DNA from: JAUVPY01 sp034412795
GTDB taxonomy: Bacteria; Chloroflexota; Anaerolineae; 4572-78; NAK82
Length of the DNA stretch: 64,000 nucleotides
Direction of reading: 5' to 3'
Assembly (NCBI GenBank): GCA_034412795.1
Contig: DAOUMD010000074.1
Span: 1 to 64,000, forward strand
Of the stretch, positions 14,570-23,036 are shown in pieces; the first letter of the stretch is position 1; each line of letters opens with the position of its first letter. The position numbers and the translations under genes are program-made. The notes under the pieces were generated by a model. That model worked only from the letters and a program-made list of their open reading frames with translations, made no database searches and was not told the DNA's origin.

Positions 14570-17500
14570 TTACTTCATCGCCTGGCTTGCGGGAGGTTTC
14601 ACTCGAACGGCGGTGGCGCCAAGCATCTCAGCTAGCTTCTGCTGAAGCTCGACACAGTGATGAGTGGTAGCGTTGGGAAAGTCAAGCTGAAGGCGTCCCT
14701 GTCCATTGGGAATGGATAAGCTGAAAGTGTCGTGCCCCTGGTAGCTGGTAACCAATTCGTAGACAGACCGAAGCTGATGCCGGTCGCGTTCGGCGTCACC
14801 ACTACGGCTCACCGTGATTTGGAGGTGGTATTCCGATTGCGAGTCGTTGAGCGTGGGTTGCACGTCGGGTGTAGGGGCCGAGACTTCTTGAGATGCAGGT
14901 GGCTGGGAGACTTTGGAATCGGGCGCTACGCGAGTGATGTTGTCGTCTACTTTGTCGCAGATGATCTTTGGTCCATTTCCTCCCTTGATGTCTACCTTCC
15001 CGCGCACGACCACCACCTTTTCGAGTTCCCACATTTCGTGTGTCTCTTCGTAGGTACGGGGGAAGACAACGACTTCGATAGTACCCTGTACATCCTCCAA
15101 CTCGACGAAGGCCATAGGTTTACCGTTCTTGGTATAAATCTGGCGTACCCAGTTAATCATTCCTGCCACAATCACTTTGTGCCCTGCCATAGTCTCGTCG
15201 ATCTGGCCCAAGAAGCACGTCACTGAGTCGCCCAGCTTGTCGATGAGCGGCTGCATAGGGTGTTCCGACACATATACGCCGACCAATTCCTTTTCCCAAC
15301 CGAGTATCTCACGGCGCGGGATTTCTTCCACCTCAGGTAGTGGGTAGAGAATCGAGCCGGCGGCCGGGGCATCGAAGCCACCCATATCGAACATACTTAT
15401 TTGACCAACGGCCGCTGCCTGGTGGGTTTGGCTTGACAGCCCCATCATACGGTCAGTGATGGCTAGCAGTTGCGCTCGTTGACCAAGTGGACGAAGTACA
15501 CCTGCTTTGATTAAGCTCTCCAGGGCACGCCGATTCACCTGGCGCAGATCGACGCGGCGGCAGAAGTCATCTACATCAATATAGGGGTCTCCTTCGGCGC
15601 GAGCCTTCAAGATGATTTCAATGGCCCCTTCGCCTACATTCTTTACCGCACCCAACCCAAAGCGGATCGCTGTGCCCTCGTTGGTATCTTCGACGGCGAA
15701 ATCGCTATCACTCTTGTTGATGTCTGGGGGGAGTACCTGAATGCCCATCGTCCGGCATTCCCCAATGAGCAGTCCCACCTTGTCGGTGTTGTGGCGTTCC
15801 ACAGTGAGCAGAGCGGTCATGTACTCCACAGGATAGTGGGCTTTGAGGAATGCAGTCTGGCAAGTGATGACAGCATAGTCGGCTGCGTGTGCCTTGTTAA
15901 AGCCGTAGCGGGCAAAGAACTCGATGTCTTCAAATATCTTTTCCGCGGCCTCTTTGGGAATACCGCGCTCAACAGCGCCGTTGACGAATTTCTCCCGGTG
16001 TTTAAGCAGTTCTTCCTTTTTCTTTTTGCCCACTGCCCGCCGCATCAAGTCAGCATCGCCAGGGGAATAGCCCGAGAGCTGGGAGGCTATCTGCATAATC
16101 TGTTCCTGGTAGACGATGATGCCATACGTTTCTGCCAGGATCGGCTCTAGTGCCGAGTGGTGATATTCGACAGGTTTACGTCCGTGCATACGGTCGATGT
16201 AGTCATCGATGTATTCCATTGGGCCAGGGCGATACAGGCTGATGGTAGCCACGATGTGTTCGAATCTGGTCGGCTTCATCGTTGTCAGCACGCGTCGCAT
16301 TCCCGCTGATTCTACCTGGAATACTCCGGTGACGTTGCCGCTGGCCAGTAATTCGAAAGCTTTTTCATCATTAATGGGGATGGTGTTCAAGTCATAATGC
16401 TTACTGTACTTGCTCTTGATCAATTCACACGCCTTACGCATGATAGTCAACGTAGAGAGGCCCAGAAAGTCGATCTTGAGCAGTCCGATGGATTCCAGAA
16501 TCTCCATCGTATACTGGGTGATGGCTCCCCCTTCCTGTCCCTTGGTAGGGCGGTGCAGCGGTGTGTATTCGACCAGCGGTTTGTCTGCGACGATGACACC
16601 CGCAGCGTGTGTACTGGCGTGGCGAGCTACCCCTTCCAATCGTTGGGCGGTGTCGACAAGCTCGCGGACGTAGTCCACGCTTTTATACAGATCATGTAGT
16701 TCTTGTGATTGCTCAAGCCCGTTGCTGATTTTAACTTTAGGGCCGCCGGGGATGAGCTTTGCGATGCGGTCCACTTCTGGCAAGGGGATATCCATAGCGC
16801 GACCCACATCCCGAATTGAAGCCCGGGCACCCATGGTGCCAAAGGTGATGATCTGAGCTACATTCTCTTGCCCATACTTTTCGATGGTATAGTTGATCAT
16901 CTCCTCGCGTCGATCATCCGGGTAATCCAGGTCTATATCGGGCATGCTCACACGACCGGGATTGAGGAATCGCTCGAAGAGAAGTTGATTGGCTAATGGG
17001 TCCAGGTTGGTAATACCAGTAGCATAGGCCACCAGGCTGCCAGCGCCGGAACCTCGCACATTCCACCAGATGTTGCGTCGTCGGGCGAACTCGCATAGAT
17101 CCCACACGATGAGGAAGTAAGTGTCGAACCCCATGTCGTGAATGATCTTCAATTCGTGATCTTTTCGGGTCTGGATTTCGGAGTCGCCGGCTTGGTCGCC
17201 GTAACGTTGCTTGAGACCCTCATCGACCAGGTGGCGTAGATAGCTTTCGGCATCGTAGCCGGGTGGTACGTCAAAGGGAGGCAGATGATAGCCCCTGGGG
17301 TCCAGATCAACCTGGCACATCTCGGCAATGGCCAAAGTGTTAGCCAGGCTGTCGGGGCATTCCTTGAAGAGGTCCATCATCTCCGGATAACTCTTCAGGT
17401 AGTAGCTCCTGTCACTCATACGCATGCGATCTTGTTTGGTGACGAGTTCGCTGGTTTGCACACATAAAAGCACATCGTGAGGCCCCGCGTCCTCGGACTT

Positions 17501-18136
17501 GACATAATGTACATCGTTTGTGGCAATCAGTTTCAAGTCAAAGTCTTGGGCCCATTGGATAAGCTGCCGGTTGACTTGGGTTAATTCGGGGATGCCGTGT
17601 TCCTGTAGCTCCAGGAAGAATCGATCACGGCCAAAAACATCAATCCACCAGCCCAGGCGTTCGCGCGCCAGTCGGGTGTTGCCTTGATTAATAAGACGGG
17701 GGATTTCGCCGGCCATACAACCGCTGGTCGCGATGAGGCCTTCAGCATAATCGGCCAAGAGTTCCCGATCAATACGTGGCTTGTAATAAAAGCCCTCCAA
17801 TTGCGAAGTTGATGCCAGCTTGAGCAAGTTTCTATATCCGAGGTCATTCTGAGCCAGCAGCAGTTGATGGAATCGCTTATCATCAACCCCAGATTGCTTG
17901 TCGGTCATGCGGCGGCCGACCGGGGTCAAATAGGTTTCGATGCCGACGATGGGTTTGATGCCTTGCTTCTTGGCCTCGCGATAAAACTCAATGGCGGCAT
18001 ACATCGTGCCGTGGTCAGTAAGCGCCAGGGCCGGCATATTGAGTTCGGCTGCACGTCTTACCAATTCCTTTACGCGGCCGAGTCCGTCGAGCAGAGAGTA
18101 TTCGCTGTGTACGTGAAGGTGGACGAAGTCGTTCAT
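14570..18136 (-). CDS. dnaE: DNA polymerase III alpha subunit
   Basis: The 1188-residue replicative polymerase subunit starts with the PHP domain (FVHLHVHSEYSLLDGLG). The polymerase active-site acidic motif is PDIDLDYPDDRR (about residue 400), and the finger/helix-hairpin-helix region lies around FARYGFNKAHAADYA. Near the C-terminus is an OB-fold (HKVIVAGMINWVRQIYTKNG), followed by a tail with a Pro/Ser-rich linker. The length is typical of DnaE1. The ATG is preceded by AGGAAG. The flanking gap on the 5' side (18137-18616) separates it from divergently transcribed mutM. Confidence 0.97.
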   Translation of the reverse strand: MNDFVHLHVHSEYSLLDGLGRVKELVRRAAELNMPALALTDHGTMYAAIEFYREAKKQGIKPIVGIETYLTPVGRRMTDKQSGVDDKRFHQLLLAQNDLGYRNLLKLASTSQLEGFYYKPRIDRELLADYAEGLIATSGCMAGEIPRLINQGNTRLARERLGWWIDVFGRDRFFLELQEHGIPELTQVNRQLIQWAQDFDLKLIATNDVHYVKSEDAGPHDVLLCVQTSELVTKQDRMRMSDRSYYLKSYPEMMDLFKECPDSLANTLAIAEMCQVDLDPRGYHLPPFDVPPGYDAESYLRHLVDEGLKQRYGDQAGDSEIQTRKDHELKIIHDMGFDTYFLIVWDLCEFARRRNIWWNVRGSGAGSLVAYATGITNLDPLANQLLFERFLNPGRVSMPDIDLDYPDDRREEMINYTIEKYGQENVAQIITFGTMGARASIRDVGRAMDIPLPEVDRIAKLIPGGPKVKISNGLEQSQELHDLYKSVDYVRELVDTAQRLEGVARHASTHAAGVIVADKPLVEYTPLHRPTKGQEGGAITQYTMEILESIGLLKIDFLGLSTLTIMRKACELIKSKYSKHYDLNTIPINDEKAFELLASGNVTGVFQVESAGMRRVLTTMKPTRFEHIVATISLYRPGPMEYIDDYIDRMHGRKPVEYHHSALEPILAETYGIIVYQEQIMQIASQLSGYSPGDADLMRRAVGKKKKEELLKHREKFVNGAVERGIPKEAAEKIFEDIEFFARYGFNKAHAADYAVITCQTAFLKAHYPVEYMTALLTVERHNTDKVGLLIGECRTMGIQVLPPDINKSDSDFAVEDTNEGTAIRFGLGAVKNVGEGAIEIILKARAEGDPYIDVDDFCRRVDLRQVNRRALESLIKAGVLRPLGQRAQLLAITDRMMGLSSQTHQAAAVGQISMFDMGGFDAPAAGSILYPLPEVEEIPRREILGWEKELVGVYVSEHPMQPLIDKLGDSVTCFLGQIDETMAGHKVIVAGMINWVRQIYTKNGKPMAFVELEDVQGTIEVVVFPRTYEETHEMWELEKVVVVRGKVDIKGGNGPKIICDKVDDNITRVAPDSKVSQPPASQEVSAPTPDVQPTLNDSQSEYHLQITVSRSGDAERDRHQLRSVYELVTSYQGHDTFSLSIPNGQGRLQLDFPNATTHHCVELQQKLAEMLGATAVRVKPPASQAMK

Positions 18137-18389
18137 TCTTCCTATCGGGTTGGCTACAAGGAGGGGGACTGGAATTGGTGGATCTTGCCCCTTCCTCTAT
18201 AATTGAGTTTATCCTATTCGACGTGTTTGGATGTGGTCCCAAGTCACAAAAGTTAGACAGTCAGGGGGTGATACCACAAGAAGTTGAGCACAAATTCGTT
18301 TCGAACACTATATCTTGCGTACCCGAACGATCGTGCTAAATCAGGCCCGTTCCATTATACCACAGCTTGCAGCGATTTGACCACCGATT

Positions 18390-18408
18390 CGAGGCATTTG
18401 AAGCCTCG
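18390..18408. other. Hairpin in the dnaE-mutM divergent intergenic region
   Basis: CGAGGC (18390-18395) pairs with GCCTCG (18403-18408) across a seven-base loop. The 480-base region 18137-18616 otherwise holds a minus-strand TATAAT at 18354-18359 without a good -35. On the plus strand it holds TTGACT (18573-18578), 17 bases, then TAAAAT (18596-18601), just ahead of mutM. No gene is recognisable in it. Confidence 0.35.
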
Positions 18409-18616
18409 ATTGAGGAAATTTTAAGGTAGGGTTCTATGCCGAAACTGGCAATCTGAGCTCGTGGAGGGATACGGTCCAGGCAACGAGTCTTCGCAAGCCC
18501 GCATCCTTTGATGGACTCAGCATGCTGTCTTCTCAGACTTTGCACGAGCCGTGCCCCTGTACTTCCGTACCGTTGACTTTCTGTTGGCTGCCAAGTAAAA
18601 TAAGGAAGAAAGAAAA

Positions 18617-19417
18617 ATGCCCGAACTGCCTGAAGTCGAGACCATTGTACGCCGACTGCGTGGGCCTTTGATTGGACACACGTTCTCCGGCGTGCGTGTG
18701 GAATGGGAGGGAATGGTTCATCCCTCGGCCCTAGAAGTGAGAGAGCGCCTTCTGGGTCAAAGTGTAGAAGCGATTGATAGGCGTGGGAAATACCTTGTCT
18801 TTCGGCTTTCAAAGGGAGACCACCTCCTGATTCACCTTAAGATGACGGGCGATTTGCAGGTGATGCCAGCCAGTGTCCCGGGTCATCGGCATGATCGGGT
18901 TGTTTTTTATCTGGAAAATGGATATCAACTTCGCTTTCGGGATCCGCGTAAGTTTGGTCGTGTGTATCTGACACAAGATCCAGCCTTGATACTAGGTCGG
19001 TTGGGGCCAGAACCGCTAGATGACGACTTTGCTGAAGATGAATTCCTTGCCTTGTTTGACCGTCGCTCTGGACGGATCAAATCTTTGCTGCTGAACCAGG
19101 AGTTTATTGCCGGTTTGGGCAACATCTACGCCGATGAGGCTCTCTTTCTGACGGGAATTCGACCCCAACGGAAGGCTGACACCTTGATGGAGGACGAAAA
19201 GCGGTGCCTGTATCGAGCCATTCGGCAAGTGTTGCGGCTTGCCATCGAGCAAAAAGGGACAAGCCTGGCCGACGAGGCCTACCGGGGCGGGCAGTATCAG
19301 CAGCAGTTCCTGGTTTATGGCCGGCTGGAACAACCATGTCTGACGTGTGAACGCCCGATTCAGCGTATCCGGTTGGGGCAGCGGTCGGCCCATTTCTGCC
19401 CCAATTGCCAGAGATAG
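18617..19417 (+). CDS. mutM: Formamidopyrimidine-DNA glycosylase
   Basis: The 266-residue base-excision repair enzyme removes 8-oxoguanine and formamidopyrimidines and nicks the abasic site. The processed N-terminus PELPEVETIVRRL supplies the catalytic Pro2 and Glu3. The helix-two-turn-helix region has FIAGLGNIYADEALF. The C-terminal zinc finger uses CLTC (about residue 245) and CPNC (about residue 262). AAGGAAG precedes the ATG by eight bases. A TTGACT-17-TAAAAT promoter-like sequence ends at 18601 and would give a very short leader. The gene is complete. Confidence 0.97.
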   Translation: MPELPEVETIVRRLRGPLIGHTFSGVRVEWEGMVHPSALEVRERLLGQSVEAIDRRGKYLVFRLSKGDHLLIHLKMTGDLQVMPASVPGHRHDRVVFYLENGYQLRFRDPRKFGRVYLTQDPALILGRLGPEPLDDDFAEDEFLALFDRRSGRIKSLLLNQEFIAGLGNIYADEALFLTGIRPQRKADTLMEDEKRCLYRAIRQVLRLAIEQKGTSLADEAYRGGQYQQQFLVYGRLEQPCLTCERPIQRIRLGQRSAHFCPNCQR

Positions 19418-19455
19418 GTGTAAGCTGAGGGGTGCATTTCAATTTGGAGGAGCCA

Positions 19456-19502
19456 ACCTTGCAAAGGTTCAGGCGACCGTAGGTCGCACACCTTCGCAAG
19501 GT
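19456..19502. repeat. Palindromic element downstream of mutM (arm-hairpin-arm layout)
   Basis: ACCTTGC (19456-19462) pairs with GCAAGGT (19496-19502). Nested inside, GCGACC (19473-19478) pairs with GGTCGC (19482-19487) across a three-base loop. Each outer arm is itself palindromic (ACCTT-n3-AAGGT type). The element at 36610-36660 has the same plan and similar bases in the middle, which suggests one repeat family. Confidence 0.6.
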
Positions 19503-19573
19503 AGATTGCTAAGGCTGGCATGTACCAGTCGCCGGCCAGATTAAGACAAGGCTGCTGGAAAGGAAAGATGCCT

Positions 19574-20932
19574 ATGGAAAACCTAGGCACAATGGATCCA
19601 GACGAAATACTCCAACTTCTTTCAGGGTCGATCGCTTGTTTTTTCGTTATTTTGGTGCTTATTATTGCGTATGTTGTGATCTCCCGTCGGGGAAAACGTG
19701 CGGCAAAAGGAACGGGCCTGGGTGTGCCAAGTTTTAGGCAAGAGACTTCAATGGCAGAATATCGTGCACCGACCTTACCACCGGCAGATTCCTCGATGGC
19801 TTCAACCTCGTCAGGCTCAATGGTGGCGCAGCCTTCCCCTGGTGACGATACGTCGTCTATTGATGTAAGCGCCCGTTTGGTGGGAACTGGTCGCGAGGCG
19901 TGGCTGGAAGAGGGATCATCGAGTTTTGCGGAAACCTCGGTGGCAGAGGAGCACTCTCCCGATCACGGGCAAGAGGTTCTGCGGTTGTTGCGTGATCCGC
20001 TCACCGGACAGATCTGGGTCCAGGTGGCGGGTCTGCGTTATCGGAGCCTGAACGACATTCGCGACAGAGCGGTAGGTGGACGGGTGCTCGCCTCTGTCAC
20101 ACATCTCTTGCGTTTCAGTAAGGGGATGGTTGCTGTTGATCAGGGTGTAGTGACACTTGAACTGCCGCCCTGCGATGCAGTGAAAGTGCCGACCGCTTTT
20201 GGGGTCTTGTCAGGGGCACGCGAATCCGATGAGTTAATGCGCCTTATGAGCGACCCTGATCGGAATTATTTTTGTGTTCACGTAGTTGAGCGATGTTATC
20301 ATCGACTGGCTGATGTGGGCGAGCAGGAAACCGGTCGCTACATTCTGGAGGCAATCACTCGTCTACTGCAATTCAGCAATGGTATGCTGGCAACCAATGA
20401 TGGTGTTGGAGTGGTTCCAGTTCCAGCTCTGAGGTTGGACGTCCATACCCCACTTCCCAAATCGGCTACAGAGGCTTCTCAGATTTCAGAATCGGCTGTT
20501 TCCCCTGCATCAACAATGATGGCCCCTGCTCCTCGATCGACTCAGACCTCTTCCCCGACTCCCGATTCTGCTGAGCCGATCGACGACCAGGAGCGTTTTT
20601 TGCATCAGTTGAAGAGCCAGTCGCCGTCGCCACAGGCTGAAACCCCTATCGAGCGTCCCAGTCTGATCGGCAGCCTACGCCGGGCGCGTCGGGGGACATC
20701 ATCGGACGAGGCCTTACCCTCGCTGAACTTGGCAGATGAGATTGACCGTATCTTCCAGCGCAAGCTGGTCGCGTCAGGTAATACTTCAGTTGGTGCCAAG
20801 GTAGAAACAAATCCTGATGGCGGGGTTCGCATCAGGATTGGGATGGTCTGTTATGATTCGCCTGACGAGGTTCCAGACCCGTATCTGCGTGAAATGCTTA
20901 AGCTCTCTATTGCTGAGTGGGAACAGGGCTGA
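19574..20932 (+). CDS. Membrane-anchored protein of unknown function
   Basis: The ATG at 19574, with GGAAAGGAAAG just upstream, gives 452 residues; an ATG six bases earlier is too close to that site. One transmembrane helix lies at about residues 17-38 (IACFFVILVLIIAYVVI). A basic stop-transfer patch follows, then a low-complexity Ser/Pro/Thr linker. Two similar repeats (about 130-205 and 215-285) share the pattern 'LLRDPLTGQIWVQVAGLRYRSL ... FSKGMVAV' and 'LMSDPDRNYFCVHVVERCYHRL ... FSNGMLAT'. After a second disordered linker there is a short C-terminal domain. I do not recognise the family. Its 3' end overlaps the convergent MBL-fold gene by 26 bases. Confidence 0.8.
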   Translation: MENLGTMDPDEILQLLSGSIACFFVILVLIIAYVVISRRGKRAAKGTGLGVPSFRQETSMAEYRAPTLPPADSSMASTSSGSMVAQPSPGDDTSSIDVSARLVGTGREAWLEEGSSSFAETSVAEEHSPDHGQEVLRLLRDPLTGQIWVQVAGLRYRSLNDIRDRAVGGRVLASVTHLLRFSKGMVAVDQGVVTLELPPCDAVKVPTAFGVLSGARESDELMRLMSDPDRNYFCVHVVERCYHRLADVGEQETGRYILEAITRLLQFSNGMLATNDGVGVVPVPALRLDVHTPLPKSATEASQISESAVSPASTMMAPAPRSTQTSSPTPDSAEPIDDQERFLHQLKSQSPSPQAETPIERPSLIGSLRRARRGTSSDEALPSLNLADEIDRIFQRKLVASGNTSVGAKVETNPDGGVRIRIGMVCYDSPDEVPDPYLREMLKLSIAEWEQG

Positions 20933-21815
20933 TGGGTTCTAGCCGTATACTGCCTTCGTTGTCTTTCCGTAGGCGGGCCATGGGCGTTTGTGTGTCGTGG
21001 GGAAAGATGACCAGGGCATCTCGTTCCAGCGCCCAGTGTTGCCAACGGCGTTTGGTTTCGATGGTTTCCAGCGGTTCTACGTCATAGGCAGTTACCCAGG
21101 CCAGTCGTTCAAAGTGAACAGCTAAGGTGGCCAAGTCTCCAGTGTAGAGCACTGTCTCTCCCTCCGATTCGATCACCACGCTTTGATGAGCTCGCGTATG
21201 CCCTCGAGTTATCACTGTTTGTATTTCCCTTGAAACGCGCGTATCTCCATTCAGTAGTCTGATCTGCCCTGTCTCTTCTAACGGTAGGAAGTTCTGTGCA
21301 AGGTAGGCAGCGCGGGTTCGCTCATTCGGGAATGTAGCATCGGCCCATTCCAGCCGTTGAATCCAATATTCGGCGTTGGGGAAGGTAGGGATTAGCTCCT
21401 TGCTGCCATCACGATAGGTCGTGTTGCCGCCGCAATGGTCTGCGTGCAGATGCGTGTTGATGACGATATCGACTTCCTCTGGCACTACGCCCACTCGCGC
21501 GAGTGCCTGGGTTAGCCATCCTTTGTCTCTGACGAGACCAAAAGTCTGACGCTGTCTGTCGGTTAGGTGATTGCCCAGCCCGGTGTCTACCAGGATCGTT
21601 TTACCTTGGGAGTGGATAAGCAGGCAGTTAAGACTAAGAGGTACTCGATTCAAACTGTCCGGTGGTATGAGCTTTTCCCACCTCGCCCGTGGTACCAACC
21701 CAAAGGTACCACCCCCATCGAGCCAGATGAGCCCATCACTTACCAGGGTAATCTCAACACGACCGATCCGCAAAGTAAGGTCTTCGTTGTTCACGGGATG
21801 TTTGTTGGGTCTCAT
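20907..21815 (-). CDS. MBL-fold metallo-hydrolase
   Basis: This 302-residue protein has the metallo-beta-lactamase-fold metal motif INTHLHADHCGG (about residue 120). A later His occurs in VITRGHTRAHQ (about residue 207) and an Asp in LYTGDLATLA (about residue 229). The layout resembles lactonase-like or quorum-quenching members, but the substrate is not predictable. No signal peptide is seen. It lies 37 bases after adenosine deaminase in the same direction and may share its transcript. Its end overlaps the convergent gene on the other strand. Confidence 0.9.
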   Translation of the reverse strand: MRPNKHPVNNEDLTLRIGRVEITLVSDGLIWLDGGGTFGLVPRARWEKLIPPDSLNRVPLSLNCLLIHSQGKTILVDTGLGNHLTDRQRQTFGLVRDKGWLTQALARVGVVPEEVDIVINTHLHADHCGGNTTYRDGSKELIPTFPNAEYWIQRLEWADATFPNERTRAAYLAQNFLPLEETGQIRLLNGDTRVSREIQTVITRGHTRAHQSVVIESEGETVLYTGDLATLAVHFERLAWVTAYDVEPLETIETKRRWQHWALERDALVIFPHDTQTPMARLRKDNEGSIRLEPISPVPTQQ

Positions 21816-21852
21816 TTGTCCTGTTCGCCACCTGGGAATCGGCTGGGAGGGA

Positions 21853-22956
21853 CTATTGTTTCAATAGCGTTCCAGCGCCGAGGGGGGGAAGAGCGTGATG
21901 GAACCAGTCAACCAATCGCTGCCGTTCGGACTCAGGTAGAAAGGCGGCTTGAGCAGCCGTCAATATCATCTGTCTCAGGGCACGCAGTGGGATACCGATA
22001 CCTCTTAAGGCGACCATGTATTCGTCTGTGAGAGTTGTGCTTGAGATGCTGGGGTCATCGGTGTTGATAGTGACACGGATACCCACTTGTTGATAGGCCC
22101 ATAACGGATGTTCGCTTAGACTGGAAATAGCTCCTGTTTGCAGATTGCTTGTGGGACACATTTCCAGTGTGATGCCGTGCTTGATCAAAAGGTCCATTAC
22201 CGAAAGATCTTCCATAGCTCGTACGCCATGTCCTATGCGGTCAGCACCTAATAACAAGATGGCCTCGCGAATATTATTGGCGTGCCCAGCTTCGGCAGCG
22301 TGAACTGTGACATACAGTCCTTGGGCTTTGGCCCATTGGAAGACGTCAGCGAAGCGCGCTGCCGAATAACTGATCTCGTCACCCGCCAGATCAATGCCGA
22401 CAAATCCTAGATCTTGAAAGGCGGCTGCGACTTCTGCTACTTGCCGTGCGACACCTATACTTTCGTCCCTTCCAATTTGGGCGATCAGGCGTGTTTGGAT
22501 ATCATGATCATTCTGGGCGCTGTTAGTCGCCAAAATGACCCATTCGGCTACTTCTTCGTAGCTGAAACCCTGCACTTTTGCCAAAGCCACGGGGTTAAAA
22601 CGGAGTTCCAGGTACTTTATATTATCAGCGGCGGCGTCGGCTATGGCTTCATAGGCCACACGCATCACCGCTTCCCGAGTCGAATAGAAGCGACGCAGCA
22701 ATCTAAACTTCGAGATAAACCTTTGAAAGTCGGGGGTGTCGTCAACGACTTGTACGTAAGGCCGTAGTTCTTCCAAGTCCCAGCTTGGCAGATCTACGCC
22801 GTGCTCCCGGGCGATTTCAGCAAGCGTTGAGAGACGAAGGCTCCCTTCGAGATGTCGGTGAAGGTCAATCTTGGGCCAAGCTGCCAGCACATCACGTATG
22901 CTGCGCTGGTTTGTGGGATCGGCTGTTGGGGTTTGGTCGCTAGATGTGCTCATCAA
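21853..22956 (-). CDS. add: Adenosine deaminase
   Basis: The 367-residue purine-salvage enzyme deaminates adenosine or deoxyadenosine to inosine or deoxyinosine. Zinc ligands and catalytic groups are visible in KIDLHRHLEGSL (about residue 30), VHAAEAGH (about 220), RIGHGVRA (about 240) and NTDDPSIS (about 300). The start MMSTSSDQTP adds a short disordered leader; an ATG one codon later is equally possible. It lies 80 bases after the histidine kinase stop. Nucleoside breakdown eventually yields deoxyribose phosphate, a DeoC substrate, but there is no direct link to the distant microcompartment locus. Confidence 0.95.
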   Translation of the reverse strand: MMSTSSDQTPTADPTNQRSIRDVLAAWPKIDLHRHLEGSLRLSTLAEIAREHGVDLPSWDLEELRPYVQVVDDTPDFQRFISKFRLLRRFYSTREAVMRVAYEAIADAAADNIKYLELRFNPVALAKVQGFSYEEVAEWVILATNSAQNDHDIQTRLIAQIGRDESIGVARQVAEVAAAFQDLGFVGIDLAGDEISYSAARFADVFQWAKAQGLYVTVHAAEAGHANNIREAILLLGADRIGHGVRAMEDLSVMDLLIKHGITLEMCPTSNLQTGAISSLSEHPLWAYQQVGIRVTINTDDPSISSTTLTDEYMVALRGIGIPLRALRQMILTAAQAAFLPESERQRLVDWFHHALPPLGAGTLLKQ

Positions 22957-23036
22957 ATCCTAGTCTCAAAAGCTGGATAATCAATCAAGAAGAGTAGGCA
23001 CCGAGTGACAATATCTGGGTGGGTATAAATCACTGA

